A stretch of 64,000 bases of DNA, taken from the NCBI RefSeq assembly GCF_910594005.1, contig NC_057816.1, positions 24,383,797 to 24,447,796 of the forward strand, in the 5' to 3' direction. Under the pieces are notes generated by a model, which did not search any database, was not told the origin of the DNA, and saw only the letters and a program-made list of their open reading frames with translations. Shown here piece by piece: positions 11,701 to 23,851 of this stretch (position 1 is the stretch's first letter; each line of letters starts with the position of its first letter). Source of the stretch: Cervus elaphus (lineage: Eukaryota > Chordata > Mammalia > Artiodactyla > Cervidae). The position numbers and the translations under genes were made by a program.

Positions 11701-12048
11701 AATAATTTTGTTTATTTATTTGTTTTTGGCTGTCCTGGGTCTTCATTGCTGTGCCAGCTTTTCTCTAGCTGTAGAGAGCCAGGCTACTCACTAGTTGTGG
11801 TGCACAAGCTTCTTATTGCCGTGGCTTTTCTTGTTTTGGAGCACAGGCTCTTGGGCGAACAGGTTTCAGTACCTGTGGCATGTGGGCTTGGTAATTTCAA
11901 CTCCCAGGTTCTAGAATGTTCTCAATAGTTTATTGTGCACTGGTTTAGTTGATCTGCGGCATGTGGAATTTTCCTGGATCAGTGATTGAACCCACGTCTT
12001 CTGCATCGGCAGGCAGATTCTTCATCATTGAGCCACCAGGGAAGCCCA
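11701..12048 (-). mobile_element. CHR-type SINE, near full length, antisense
   Basis: It is about 350 bp from the T-rich TTTATTTATTTGTTTTTGGC tail to GAGCCACCAGGGAAGCCC. Confidence 0.85.
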
Positions 12049-12095
12049 GCCACTGGGGTTTTTGATACTACTGACAGGAGGAACCTAGAATATTA

Positions 12096-12515
12096 TGGAT
12101 GTGAGAGTTGGACCATAAAGAAGGCTGAGCACCGAAAAGCTGATGCTTTTGAACTGTGGTGCTGAAGAAGACTCTTCAGAGTCCTTTGGACAGCAAGGAG
12201 ATCAAACCAGTCAATCCTAAAGGAAATAAGTCCTAAACATTCACTGGAAGGACTAATGCTGAAGCTGAGACTCCAATACTTTGGCCACCTGATGTGAAGA
12301 ACTGACTCACTGGAAAAGACCCCTATGATGGGAAAGATTGAGGGCAAGAGGAAAAAGGGGCAACAGAGGATGAGATGGCTGGATGGCATCACTGATTCAA
12401 TGGACATGAGTTTGAGCAAGCTCAGGCAGATAGTGAAGTTCAGAGAACCCTAGTGTGCTGCAGTTCATAGGGTCACAAAGAGTTGGACACAGCTTAGTGA
12501 CTGAACAACAGCAAC
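12096..12515 (+). mobile_element. BovB LINE 3' fragment
   Basis: It starts GGATGTGAGAGTTGGACC and ends in GTGACTGAACAACAGC. AGAATATTA flanks it at 12087-12095 and 12516-12524 as a target-site duplication. Confidence 0.9.
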
Positions 12516-12894
12516 AGAATATTAACAATAGCAAGAAGAGAAAGACAGAGAGGCTAGAAGTAGCGGAAGGTGCTAAATGGGAAAATATGAAGACGTTTAG
12601 TCCAGGAGACAGAATTTAAAATGAGAACAGTGGTTCTCAAAGTGTGTACTGCAGACATGGCCCTAAACACTGGAAAACACTGACTCCACCTCCTATCACA
12701 TTTGTAATTAAACAATAAAAAGGTATGGAAGTCCAAAAAAGTTCTGAATTTCCTCATTGTGACATTTTCTCCATTGTTTTGATCTTTTAAATATCAAACA
12801 GAATCCTTTCCTCATCCTTTGCCTCCCTTATTTGCTAATTCATGGAACTTGTGATTTAATCTTTGTACTGGATAATTACTACTAGTATCAGACA

Positions 12895-12978
12895 TATTGG
12901 GTTGGCCAAAAAGTTTGTTAGGGCTTTTCCATACCATCTTACAGAAAAACCCCAACAAACTTTTTGGACAACCCAATA
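12895..12978. mobile_element. Mariner-type miniature hairpin; candidate miR-2284/2285-family locus
   Basis: The arms start TATTGGGTTGGCCAAAAAG and end CTTTTTGGACAACCCAATA, nearly perfect inverted repeats of about 38 bp around a short loop. This matches the ruminant mariner hairpin from which the bovine miR-2284/2285 family derives. Expression is not shown by sequence. Confidence 0.8.
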
Positions 12979-13339
12979 CCTGGCTTTTTGATGGCTACCT
13001 CAGCACTACTGCATTGGAAGGTCTAGAGGCAGGGCCAGGAAATTGAATTTTAAGCAGGTGAAGAAATAATAATAAACACTATAGTAACCAGCATTTAAGA
13101 TGGCCTCACTGCCTCCTGCACTGTGATAGTCCCAGCCTTGTGTAGTTTCCTCTTACGTGGTATTGGGGTTAGCTTCCAGTGGATGCAAAGTGATTTCATT
13201 TCCAAGATTAGGCTATAAATGTTTTTGGCTTCCACCCTGGGTGCCCACTTTCCATCTCTTTCCGGAATCTGTCACTCTGGAAAAGCAAGCCTCTACGTTG
13301 TGAACCGTTTTTTAGAGAGGCCTACAAGGCAAGCACTGG

Positions 13340-13584
13340 GGCTTCCCATGTGGCGCTAGTGGTAAAGAACCTGTCTGCCAATGGAGGAGACATAAGAATC
13401 ACGGGTTCTATACTTGGGTCAGGAAGATCCCCTGGAGGAGGGAATACCAACCAACTCCAGTATTTTTTGCCTGGAGAATCCCATGGAGAGAGGAGCCTGA
13501 TGGGCTACAGGCCATAGGGGAGCACAGAGTTGGACATGACTGAAGTGACTTAGCATGCACGCACGCACACACACACACACATAG
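13340..13584 (+). mobile_element. Bov-tA-type SINE with (AC)n tail
   Basis: It has the head GGGGCTTCCCATGTGGCGC, core and tail, then a CACGCACGCACACACAC microsatellite. Confidence 0.9.
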
Positions 13585-13631
13585 GCAAAGACTAGAAGCC
13601 TCTGAGTAGCTGAGACCTGAAGCTTGTGAGA

Positions 13632-14357
13632 GTGAGAGTGAGAGTGAAAAAGCTGGCTTAAAACTCAACATTCAAAAAACTAAGATCATGGCATCCCATC
13701 CCATCACTTCATGCAAATAATTGGGGAAACAATGGAAACAGTGACAGCCTTTATTTTCTTGGGCTCCAAAATCACTGGAAATGGTGACTGCAGCCATGAA
13801 ATTAAGAGACACTTGCTCCTTGGAAGAAAAGCTGTGACCAACCTAGATAGCATATTACAAAGCAGAGACATTACTTTGCCAACAAAGGTCTGTCTAGTCA
13901 AAGCTATGGTTTTTCCATGTCATGTATGGATGTGAGAGTTGGACCATAAAGAAAGCTGAGTTCTGAAGAATTGATGCTTTTGAACTGTGGTGTTGGATGA
14001 AGACTCTTGAGAGTCCCTTGGACTGCAAGGAGATCCAACCAGTCCATCCTAAAGGAAATCAGTCCTAAATATTCATTGGAAGGACTGATGCTGAAACTGA
14101 AGCTCCAATACTTTGGCCACCTGATGAGAAGGACTGACTCATTGGAAAAGACCCTGATGCTGGGAAAGACTGAAGGCAGGAGGAGAAGGGGACTGCGAAG
14201 GATGAGATAGTTGGATGGCATCACTGACTCGATGGACATGAGTTTGAGCAAGCTCTGGGAGCTGGTGATGGACAGGACAGGGAAGCCTGGTGTGCTGCAG
14301 TCCATGGGGTCTCAAAGAGTCGGACACGACTGAGTGACTGATCTGAACTGAACTGAA
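13632..14357 (+). mobile_element. BovB LINE 3' fragment
   Basis: About 725 bp. It starts in the GAAAAAGCTGGCTTAAAACTC region after the RT box and ends in ACTGAACTGAACTGAA, the typical BovB 3' end. Confidence 0.93.
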
Positions 14358-15145
14358 GCTTGTGAACAGCCATGTGAATGACACTGGTAGAGGATTCTTC
14401 AGCCTCATTTGAGCCCTGAGATAACTGCAGCCCCAGGCTTGACTGCAACCTCATGCAAGACTGATTCCAATCCTCTCTGCTACTTCTGCATTCCTGACCC
14501 TCGGAATCCGTGAGACAAGAAATGCCTGTTGTTTAAGTTTAGAAGTAATGTGTTCTGCAGCAATAGAAAACTAATACAAGTACCTTTTTGGGGAAGCTTG
14601 CTATGTTATTACACTCTCTTCCAAGTGTTCAACACACATTATTCCGTGTGAATTTCTCCACATATTTGTGGGGTAGATATTATTGTCTCCTTTTTACAAG
14701 GGAAAAACTAAAGTTCAATGAGAGTGTTAAAATACCATTATTTTGCTTACAAAGGTTGTAATAGAATAACCAGAATGTTAAGTGAAGATAACACAAGTCA
14801 GTTACTTTAACAACAACAACAACAAAAATTTTAACTAAAACTGAGCTTTGGTTTAATTATCAGACAAAATCATTTATATTTCTTCCCCAAAATGTACTCC
14901 CAAATGTACCCAGAGTAGCTAAATTAATTGGCCATTCAACATAATATTTTTCACTTACATTTTGGAGAATTCCTGCCAAGTTTCAGCATATTAAAATTAA
15001 GGCATAATCAATGCTAAGGCAGCCTTCTGACAATTAATTGGTAGTAAAATAGTGCTCGCTTTTTGGTGAGTTTATCTTGTGTCAATAAAATCATGCCATT
15101 AGCAGAAATGATAACAAAGAAAAAGAAAGATTAAGAGAGTTTAAG
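14358..15145. other. No gene seen; intergenic DNA
   Basis: AT-rich, with a short (AAC)n run near 14809-14826. No supported feature. Confidence 0.5.
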
Positions 15146-15158
15146 AGGCATGTTCTCA

Positions 15159-15486
15159 GGAATTCCCAGATTCCAGCCCTTAAGACTCACTTAACTGAGT
15201 GAGCATTCATTGCCCAGGGCATTGGTTTGATCCCTGGTCGGGGAACTAAGATCCAGAAAGCTGCATGGTGTGGCCAAATAAATAAATAAATAATTTCTTT
15301 TAAAAGGTAGAAATTCTATGATAGAATATCTCAATAAATCTCATTTTCAGAGACAGTGGACTAGAACAATAGTAAACCTGTCATTGATAAACAAGACAAG
15401 TAACAGTCACTCATCTTAGCCAAGAGAGAAGGGATGAGTGATAAAGATCCTGCAAGCCTAGACATGGGCCAAAAAAAAAAAAAAAA
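15159..15486 (+). mobile_element. CHR-type SINE with transduced 3' flank and second poly(A)
   Basis: The CHR SINE covers 15159-15295 and ends in an (AAAT)n tail. About 175 bp of unrelated DNA follows, then A17 at about 15471-15487. AGGCATGTTCTCA flanks the whole block at 15146-15158 and 15487-15499. Confidence 0.75.
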
Positions 15487-15904
15487 AGGCATGTTCTCAC
15501 GCTGGGTAGTTGCTAAGCTGGGATTTAGCCTTGGCCTCTGCATTCCTGAGCTGGCGCCATTCCTATAGCTTGAGGCTTTCTCTCTGTGAAATCCCACACA
15601 GGCCTCTTACAGAGGCAAGATAGAACTGGGTCACAGGTCCTGAAGGCCCCTGGATGTGAACATGGACTTTACCAGCCATGAAGTGTGACTGGACCTGAGG
15701 GAAGAGATAGGGGAAGCTCTGATTTAGCGAGCTGAATGTTAGCTAACTCCCTCCCCCCAACTTCTTCCTCCAACAGTGCTCATCTCTGCTGTAGCAAAGA
15801 CAGAACAGATTTTTAGAGCCAGCTGGACCTGATGTCTAAGCCAGGCTCTGCCACTTACTTGCTGTGTGACTGTGGCCTAGCAATTTCACCTCTCTGTGCC
15901 TAAG

Positions 15905-16095
15905 CTGCTTATTTTCATTCATTCATTCAATCAATCAATCAATTGCATATTTATTAAAAAATATTTATTGAGAACTTACTAGACACTAGAATTTCGTGGT
16001 GAACAAGACGAAGTCCCTTATCTGCAAGAGCTTTCATTCTAGCAGGTATGAAGGGGTGTTTGGGAGACAGAAACAAACAAGAAAACTAATAGATA
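15905..16095. repeat. L2-like ancient LINE fragment
   Basis: ATTCATTCATTCAATCAATC and TATTTATTGAGAACTTACTAG, followed by GTGAACAAGACGAAGTCC, form the familiar L2 3'-end pattern. Confidence 0.6.
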
Positions 16096-16244
16096 ATGTC
16101 ATATGGGAAAGGCAGTAGATGCTATAAAGACAAAAAAACAAGTAAAAGGATAGAGTGACCAGGCATGCTTCTCATATGTAGGAGATGGTAATCCTTACTT
16201 CACAGGATTGTTATAAAAATTCTGTAAGATATAATATACAAAAT

Positions 16245-16465
16245 ACTTAGCACTGTGCCTGGGACGGAGTAGTAATAATGGTAGCAGTTACTGAGTCCTT
16301 GTTATGTGCTAGATACCATTTCAAGTATTATATTAACTCATATAATCACTTTGTTTTATAGATGTGCAAACAGGCACAGGTAAGTTGAATGACTTGTTCA
16401 AGGTCAGGAGGTCAACAGATGATAGAACTGGGACTTGAACCTTAACATCTGGCCTCAGAGCCTAT
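16245..16465 (+). repeat. MIR-like ancient SINE
   Basis: CTTGTTATGTGCTAGATACC, AGATGTGCAAACAGGCACAG and GATAGAACTGGGACTTGAAC follow the MIR layout. Confidence 0.65.
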
Positions 16466-16734
16466 GATTTTAATTGATTTGCTAAATGTTGGTGGCTCTC
16501 TCTGCCATCCATATTTTGATTTATGGAGGTGTGAGAACTGCAAAGGAGGGCATGTTCAATTTTGTTGGAGTTGGCAGGGATTGATGCCAGGTGGATCCTA
16601 GGGTAGCTTGTGGAGCAGAGAAGCAGGGCATCTGGAATTGAGTAACCATGTAATCTGATGATGGGACTAGATAACAAAGAAGGGGAGAGTTGGAGATAAT
16701 GGAGTCAGGAGATAATGGAGTAGGATGGTGTCTT

Positions 16735-17865
16735 AATTGGCTGAGGCTACTGTAACCAAATGCCATAGACTGTGTGACTTACAGAGTAGACCTTTATTTT
16801 CTCATAGTTCTAGGGATTGAAAGTCTGAGATCGGAGGCATTAGCTGGGAACCTTAGGAGCTGCTGGTGAGAAATCCTAAGAGATGGAGCTGAGGAAGGAA
16901 CACAAGAAAAAGAACAAGCTTTGAACTCAGGCCAAAACCGGCACCGGATCAGAATCCAGACTCTTCCTCTCTCCCCGTCTCCTGCCACTTCCCTTCTAGT
17001 GGAATTAGAATTGAAGTTTTAACTGTTAATGCAACTGGGCACTTTAATTACCGACCAATTTTATTCCCTGAGTGTGACGAGAGAAGTTAAGGGACGTGCC
17101 CTAAATTTCATTCAGTGGATAAACTACTTCCAGAGTAAATTCTCACTGACAATGAGAAGCAAAAATTAATTTGCTTTCTGACTTGATCTGCTTCTTGAGG
17201 GGGATTGCAAAAATTACAGAGAAAAGGTAATTTGCAAAGGTGCAAGAGACAAGTAAGGGGCTATTCCTTTTTAATACTCTTCCAATGTCACATGCATAAT
17301 TCATTCAACAATTGCATAATAAGCACTGATAGTCACTTAACATTCTAACAAGAGCTAGGAGTGTAAAGAGGAAAAAAGCATAGCTCTCAAGGACCTTAAG
17401 AGTGGAAAGGGTGACATGTCAAGATCCTATAACTTTTCAGCAGTGGTTTTGGGACAGTCAGGTTTTTATTGTTATTCCATGGGTTTGAAGTTCTTCTTGG
17501 CACATGCTTACCCCTGCCCCTAATCCTTGCTTCTCAAGAGGAAAAAAAAACAAACAAAAAAAAGAAAGTCTGAGATCAGGATGCCAGAATGGTCAAGCTC
17601 TGCTAAGGGCTCTCTACCTGGTCTGCTGATTGCCCTCTTCTAGCTGTGATATCAGTGGTGGGCAGAAAGAGAGGGAGAGGCCGAGGGCAATGTCTCTTCT
17701 TATAGGGGCACTAATCCCATCAAGAGAGTCTCACACACATGACTTCATTTAACCCTAATTACTCCCCAATTACCGCCCTATTTCCATATACCATCATATG
17801 GGGGGGCAGGGCTTTAATATTGGAATTTGAGGAGAGGCACAATTCAGTCACTAGCTAAGAGGATG
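16735..17865 (+). repeat. Ancient repeat split by a 731-bp insertion
   Basis: The first part (16735-16832) holds TAACCAAATGCCATAGACTG and TTTATTTTCTCATAGTTC. The second (17564-17865) holds GGCACTAATCCCATCAAGAG and ends CAATTCAGTCACTAGC. Together they read as one old mammalian repeat, perhaps an ancient L1 3' end; the class is uncertain. Confidence 0.55.
16833..17563 (+). mobile_element. Retroposed sequence of unknown source with poly(A) tail
   Basis: GAAAGTCTGAGATC flanks this 731-bp block at 16819-16832 and 17564-17577. The right end is A-rich (17541-17563). The body is not L1, BovB or SINE, and has no long open frame. It contains an L2-like tract near 17300-17400. It looks like a retrocopy of a non-coding transcript or an orphan L1 transduction. 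Confidence 0.7.
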
Positions 17866-18667
17866 GATAGAACCTATGGAACTTACCTCCAGAATCTGGA
17901 TCCACAAGGCTGCCATGGACAAGAATCAACAAGGATTAAACATAGTAGGAAAAATGCCAAGTCCTGAATTTAGATACAAAAAAATTACAAAGTCAAAGGA
18001 TGGAAAAAATATTTCTAGGTAATTAACTAGAAGATTAACTCAAGCTGGTGGGACAAGATTGTCATCAAAAAAGCTGACTCTTCTTTGGTCAGATGTAGGC
18101 ATTCCTGGGACAACATTCTATCTGGGCATCCCCCACAACACAGTTCTAAGGTGCTTTGAAGCTTTAGTATGGGGTCTCCCAGCTCCTGCCACCTAAAAAC
18201 AAATCCTGCCATCTGCAACCCACTTTCCCAGATTTTTTTTCAAACAGGCTATCATATTGGTATTCATGAACTCTATGGAGCACTGATACATTAAATTTTA
18301 GTGACAATATGTTATATAACATGCCACAGTATGCTAGGTCTTTGTATAGATAATGAATAGCAGTTATCAAAAAGTTAAAAAAAAACCACATGAAAATAAA
18401 AATTTAAGTTGAGGAAATTAAAATTGAGAACAAGTCTAGGATTATTTTAAGTGGTACAAAATCATGTTCAGGGCAACTTACAGAACATCAAGAAACAGTT
18501 TGAGAGTAGCTGCTTTACTGTATAATTGCCTCCATTTTTGTCAGCCCCTTAAGTGCCTTGTTACCAGTGGGCTTTTATACTGTGGCCACAATACCCAGTC
18601 CTTCTATTTCTCCCTCTTCATCATTTTTAGCTCTCCTCCCTCAGTGGCTATATGGCATGTTTAATCA
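17866..18667. other. No gene seen; intergenic DNA
   Basis: AT-rich sequence with shadow frames only. Confidence 0.5.
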
Positions 18668-18825
18668 GACATTCATTCATTCATTTGCCAAATATTTATT
18701 GAGCAGCTGCTATGTGCCAGGCTCTGTGTTAAACACTGGTGATACAATATGACCAGAAACAGGCATGGTCTCACCTCTTAGGAAACTTCTAATCTGGTAG
18801 GGGAAAAGTTAACCAAATAGTCTCA
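18668..18825. repeat. L2-like ancient LINE fragment
   Basis: ATTCATTCATTCATTTGCC, AATATTTATTGAGCAGCTGC and TATGTGCCAGGCTCTG are the L2 3'-end signature. Confidence 0.65.
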
Positions 18826-19082
18826 TTTAATTGTGCCCATAATTATAAATTGAGATGACAGCTATAAAAGAACAAATTGATGTAGGCACCATGGGAACAG
18901 ATATCAAAGGCAGTGGTCATCGTGTTGTTCAACAACTAAGGTCAGTCTCCTTTACTAGTAAATTTACTTAATTAAGTTAAGGAAGTCATAGGGAATTAAT
19001 TATGACAGATCAATACAATGCCTTATGACAAACACAGTATATCGTCTTGAGTAAACAACCCAGTTTCATATGAAAAACATCG

Positions 19083-19341
19083 TAACAAAAGCAATTTCTT
19101 TAAAAAATATTTATGGACTAAATGTCGTTAGCCAGCAATCCTTGAAACCATGAAAACCAGCCTGTCTTATTACAAGGAAGTTCTCTGCTTCTTAGTAAGC
19201 AAATTTCTTTGCCTCTTAGTAAGCAAATTTAAGAGGCAAAGAACTTCCTTGTAATATGACAGGTTGGTTTTCGTGGTTTCAAGGATTGCTGACTAATGAC
19301 ATATAGTCCATAAATATTTTTTAAAGAAATTACTTTTATTA
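19083..19341. repeat. Long imperfect inverted repeat (foldback)
   Basis: The arms 19083-about 19192 and about 19230-19341 are reverse complements at roughly 90% over about 105 bp. The 5' arm begins CAAAAGCAATTTCTTTAAA; the 3' arm ends TTTAAAGAAATTACTTTT. The centre holds a second small hairpin (CTTTGCCTCTTA / TAAGAGGCAAAG). Confidence 0.85.
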
Positions 19342-19367
19342 AGATGTTTTTTGTATGAGCAAATTTA

Positions 19368-19587
19368 AGGGGCTTCCCTTGTAGCTCAGTCGGTAAAGGA
19401 TCTGCCTGCAGTGCAGGAGACCTGGGTTCAATCCCTGGGTTGAGAAGATCCCCTGGAGAAGGAAATGGCAACCCATTCCAGTATCCTTGCCTGGAAAATC
19501 TCATGGACAGAGGAGCCTGGTGGGCTGCAGTCCATGGGGTCGCAAAGAGTCGGACACAACTGAGCGACTAACACACACACACACACA
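19368..19587 (+). mobile_element. Bov-tA-type SINE with (AC)n tail
   Basis: Full length and well conserved. AGCAAATTTA flanks it at 19358-19367 and 19588-19597. Confidence 0.95.
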
Positions 19588-19985
19588 AGCAAATTTAGAA
19601 GCTCAACTTCATAATGACAGGCTATAAGTTAACATAGATTTAACATACATTATTATGATAATGATATGTAAATATTCTCTAGTCTTTAAATTATCTATCC
19701 AAGATGTAAGGCCAGCTGAAAACTTTGTCTCCAAGCAGCTGTGTCAACAGTCATCTCATTCTTTTCAAGATTCCTCATTAAATGGGAAATTAAAGTTTGT
19801 GGCCTCTGGCTTCAGATATAATTTCTGGCCAATGTTAATTAAAGAATTCTGGGAGATTTATAATTTCTGTTTCCTTGTACGTGACCTAAGTCAAGTCTCT
19901 TAGCCTCTCTGAGCCTCAAGTTACTCATGGCGACAATAATAGTGCCTATATAAAAAAGATACTGTAAGAATTAAAAAATATATAA

Positions 19986-20130
19986 GGAGAGAATTCTCTG
20001 GCAGTCCACTGGTTAGGTCTCTGCACTTGCACTGCAAGGGGCATGGGTTCAATCCCTGGTCAGGGAACTGAGATCCCACAAACTATGTGGAGCAGCCAAA
20101 AAAAAAAGAAAACCAACAATAAATAAACAA
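19986..20130 (+). mobile_element. CHR-type SINE
   Basis: GAGAATTCTCTGGCAGTCC, TTCAATCCCTGGTCAGGG and an A-rich tail at 20098-20130. Confidence 0.88.
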
Positions 20131-20169
20131 ATAAACTGAATTATTATATAATATAAATATAAATAACTT

Positions 20170-20545
20170 AGCTCAGTTCAGTTCAGTCACTCAGTCATGT
20201 CCAACTCTTTGTGAACCCATGGACTGCAACATGCCAGGCCTCCCTGGCCATCACCAACTCCTGGAGCTTGCTCAAACTCAAGTCCATCGAGTCGGTGATA
20301 CCATCCAACTATATCATCCCCTGTCATCCCCTTCTCCTCCTGCCTTCAGTCTTTCCCAGAATCAGGGTCTTTTCCAAAGAGTCAGGTCCTCGAATCAGGT
20401 GGCCAAAGTATTGGAGCTTCAGTTTCAGCATCAGTCCTTCCAATGAATATTCAGGACTGATTTCCTTTAGGATGGACTGGTTGGATCTCCTTGCAGTCCA
20501 AGGGACTCTCAAGAATCTTCTCCAACACCACAGTTCAAAAGCACT
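20170..20545 (-). mobile_element. BovB LINE 3' fragment, antisense
   Basis: It runs from AGTTCAGTTCAGTCACTC (BovB 3' end) to CAACACCACAGTTCAAAAGC. The minus-strand frame shows FELWCWRRFLRVPWTA. Confidence 0.93.
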
Positions 20546-23275
20546 TATATACATATACAATAAATATAAAATATATAATTCAGTTTATTTATTTACTTAT
20601 TGTTTTTTTTCCCCTGTATATACACAGGGAAAGTATCCAATACAGTGTATGGCATATAGCAAACACTGAAAACATTTGTTATTATTGATTAAGAAAATTT
20701 TTTTTCATTTGTTATTATTAATACAGGAAGTAGAGCTTCTAGGAAATTAATTAAACAGAAATGTGATCTTTATATCAGGCTTAAGTGAAGAATTTATATG
20801 CTTATTTCCCAGCTGAACTACTGTGCTTCATAGTCATCAAAAAAGAAAAAGGTTTGTTTGGGGAGTAATTTTGGAATTACTAAATGCTGGAGAGATGTTT
20901 ATGAATCATAAATATAATACTTTGCTTTGGCTTAATCATCTTACTTCTAAGAAATTTTCCTAAGAAAATAATCAAAGATGTTGGTAAAGATTTGTGTGGA
21001 GTACTGTGTGATTCATTACAGCACCATTTATCTTAGGGAAAAATCTACATATTCAGCAATATGGGAAAATTAAATTATAGTGAATTTATAGTTTAAAACT
21101 TAAAATATGCATGTCAAACAATTGGAAGGAAATATATCAAAACATTCAGCTGTGATTATCTCTGGACTGTGACATTATAGGTGATTTTTATTATTAATTC
21201 TTTTCTATATTTTCCGTATTTTTCATAATGAATATATGTTACTTTCACAGTCAAAAGAGGTTCTTTTTAATAGCCTCATAGACAAATTTGCTCCACTTCC
21301 CATCCAGTTAGGAGGAAACCTTGGGAAGGTCCCGCCAGCCCTTACTGTCCCTGCTCAATTTTCTGGTCTTGGAGACCTAGGGAAGAGGCATGGGGTGGAG
21401 GTGGGAGGCTGAGGCTGTGGTCATTGCATTGGCTTGGCCTGCTGAATCGTGTGTGCCACAAGGACAGGAAAGTTCTGTTTGTTCATATCTGTGACACAGA
21501 TCTAGCCTGGCCCACTGTAAGTGGTTGATAAATATCAGATTCATGAATGAATGACTGTATCTCAGCGAAGGAACTAGACAAAGAGTCCAGTGAAAGGAGT
21601 TCATCTGTCTGGGAAGATGCAGTCTTTGAGAGGAGGAGATTGGAGGGTCTGCTCTGGACGGTTAGCCTAAGGGAGCCGAGGTTGAGGACGGAACTACTCA
21701 TTCAGTGTCCTGAGGCTTGATGAGTGGGCTCTTCTAGGTTTTTGTTTGTTTCTCAAAACCATCCTCCTGCTCAACCCCCAGGCACTTCTCTTTTCTTGCT
21801 TCTGCTTCCTCATAGTAACTTACTAACACTGAGGAAGGAGCCACCCAAAGGCACGTGCCAGAAAGCTTAGGGTCTGGATGGAGGGAGCATGTTGGGTGGG
21901 GCGGGGAAGGGACTGAAGCTGTTGGTGAGACAGCTGAACTTGGATGACCTCAATACAAGGAGTGACTAAAACACTTGGACTTCACAAAGTTTGGAATGCT
22001 AGATTACTCTTGGGTGTTGGTGGTCATCTAATCCCACATATTTTACCAAAGTTAGGTATCCCTCCTAGGCATCCCTGCATTGAACCCCATCAGGAGAGCC
22101 TTGATTTGGTAGTTTCACAGTTAGAGAATTCCACTTATGTCTAAGGTCAGTTGATGTCCCTGTCAATAGACAAAGGAAAGGAAAGAAGGATAAGAACCCA
22201 GGTGTGTCTGGCCCCAAGCCCAGAAGCCAAACAAAGAGCCCAGAATATCCTTAGGGGTACTGACCCACAAGTTATCTCAAGACATCTTTAAAATTTAGCC
22301 CTAATGGAGGGTCTGGAAAGGTGAGTGTTGCTAAAAATCTTTGTCATTGTCCTAAAGGCTCCAGGAGCAGACCATGAATCCTGGGCTATATCACCTACTC
22401 CAGGGCTCATGGTTCAGGTGGGGTCAAGCAGGAGAGAGGCATTCTGGAACCAGTGTCTTCAGAGGATGGTTTACACTGGGAGTTGGTCCACCTAGGTTGA
22501 CTCCTGTAAGCAGACCGGGCAGGAGAGACTTTCAGGAACGCCCTGGGCTGGAGTTGAGGGAGTGGAACACACAGTGAGGAATGAAGACGTGTCACTGTGT
22601 TCTGTCTTCAAAGTTTCTGAACTACTCCAATAAGGAAACAGAACCACCATCTGTCACCTGTTCTGGAAGGAGGGAGCCAAACCACAAATACCATAGATCA
22701 TCTATGTGAACATACACTTCTCTGGGTGTGTCTGTCTCTTCCTGTGTGAGTATACTGGAGGTGTCAGAAACATCTTTGACATGCCTGTTGACCTGCGTGT
22801 TTGTCTCTTTCTCAGTTCTCCTCTTTTTTTTTTCTTTACCCTGAAATATGACCTTCAGGGCTTGGTCTAGTCCCCCTTCTCTCCTTCCTCAAAATCTACC
22901 TGGCTAATTGCTTCCATATAGTCTTCAGAATGGCTTTGGCTTCCAAGTCTCTATTTGTCTTTTCACCTTGTGTTCTGAGCTCCAGATTTGTAACTGACTT
23001 CTCCCAAATGCCTCCACTTGGCACACACATTCAGCTCACTTCTAACAACGCACCAAGTCACTCCCCCTGCATTGCTATAGGAACATCTAAACTTATCACA
23101 CCCTCCTTAATATTCACTCATCATTGTCTGATTTTCCTCCCCAGATGTCCAAGTGGGGCAGGGATGGGATGGGGTGGGGTGGCTTTGAGAGTTGGTTAAA
23201 AGTGTTCTGGGGATCTGAAACAGTCATGGAGAAATTAGCTGAGATTCAGCAGTAGGTGAGGAATCAGGTAAACAG
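20546..23275. other. No gene seen; intergenic DNA
   Basis: About 2.7 kb of mostly single-copy sequence with shadow frames only. Old-repeat hints occur near 21490-21560. Confidence 0.5.
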
Positions 23276-23851
23276 GCAGATGGTGATTGCAGTCATGAAA
23301 TTAAAAGATGCTTCCTCCTTGGAAGGAAAGTTATGACCAACCTAGACAGCATATTAAAAAGCAGAGACATCACTTTGTCAACAAAGGTCCGTCTAGTCAA
23401 TGCTATGGTTTTTCCAATGGTCATGTATGGATGTGAGAGTTGGACTATAAAGAAAGCTGAGCACAGAAGAATTGATGCTTTTGAACTGTGGTGTTGGAGA
23501 AGATTCTTCAGAGTCCCTTGGACTGCAAGGAGATCCAACCAGTCCATCCTAAAGGAAATCAGTCCTGGGTGTGCATTGGAAGGACTGATGTTGAAGTTGA
23601 AACTCCAATACTTTGGCCACCTGATGCAAAGAGCTAATTCACTTGAAAAGACTCTGGTTCTGGGAAAGATTGAGGGCAGGAGGAGAAGGGGACGACAGAA
23701 GATGAGATGGTTGGATGGCATCACCGACTCAATGGACATGGGTTTGGGTGGACTCTGGGAGTTGGTGATGGACAGGGAGGCCTGGCGTGCTGCAGTTCAT
23801 GGGGGTCGCAAAGAGTCGGACACAACCGAGCGACTGAACTGAACTGAAACA
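23276..23851 (+). mobile_element. BovB LINE 3' fragment
   Basis: One open stretch of 169 residues (23333-23842) from the BovB C-terminal region (MYGCESWTIKKAEHRRIDAF, GRRRRGRQKMRWLDGITDSM) ends in ACTGAACTGAACTGAAAC. It is a 5'-truncated copy without the RT box. Confidence 0.94.

Noticed and set aside
19368..19587. tRNA gene candidates in SINE heads
   Set aside because: Bov-tA and CHR heads derive from tRNAs but have lost cloverleaf structure and sit at the 5' ends of repeated elements.
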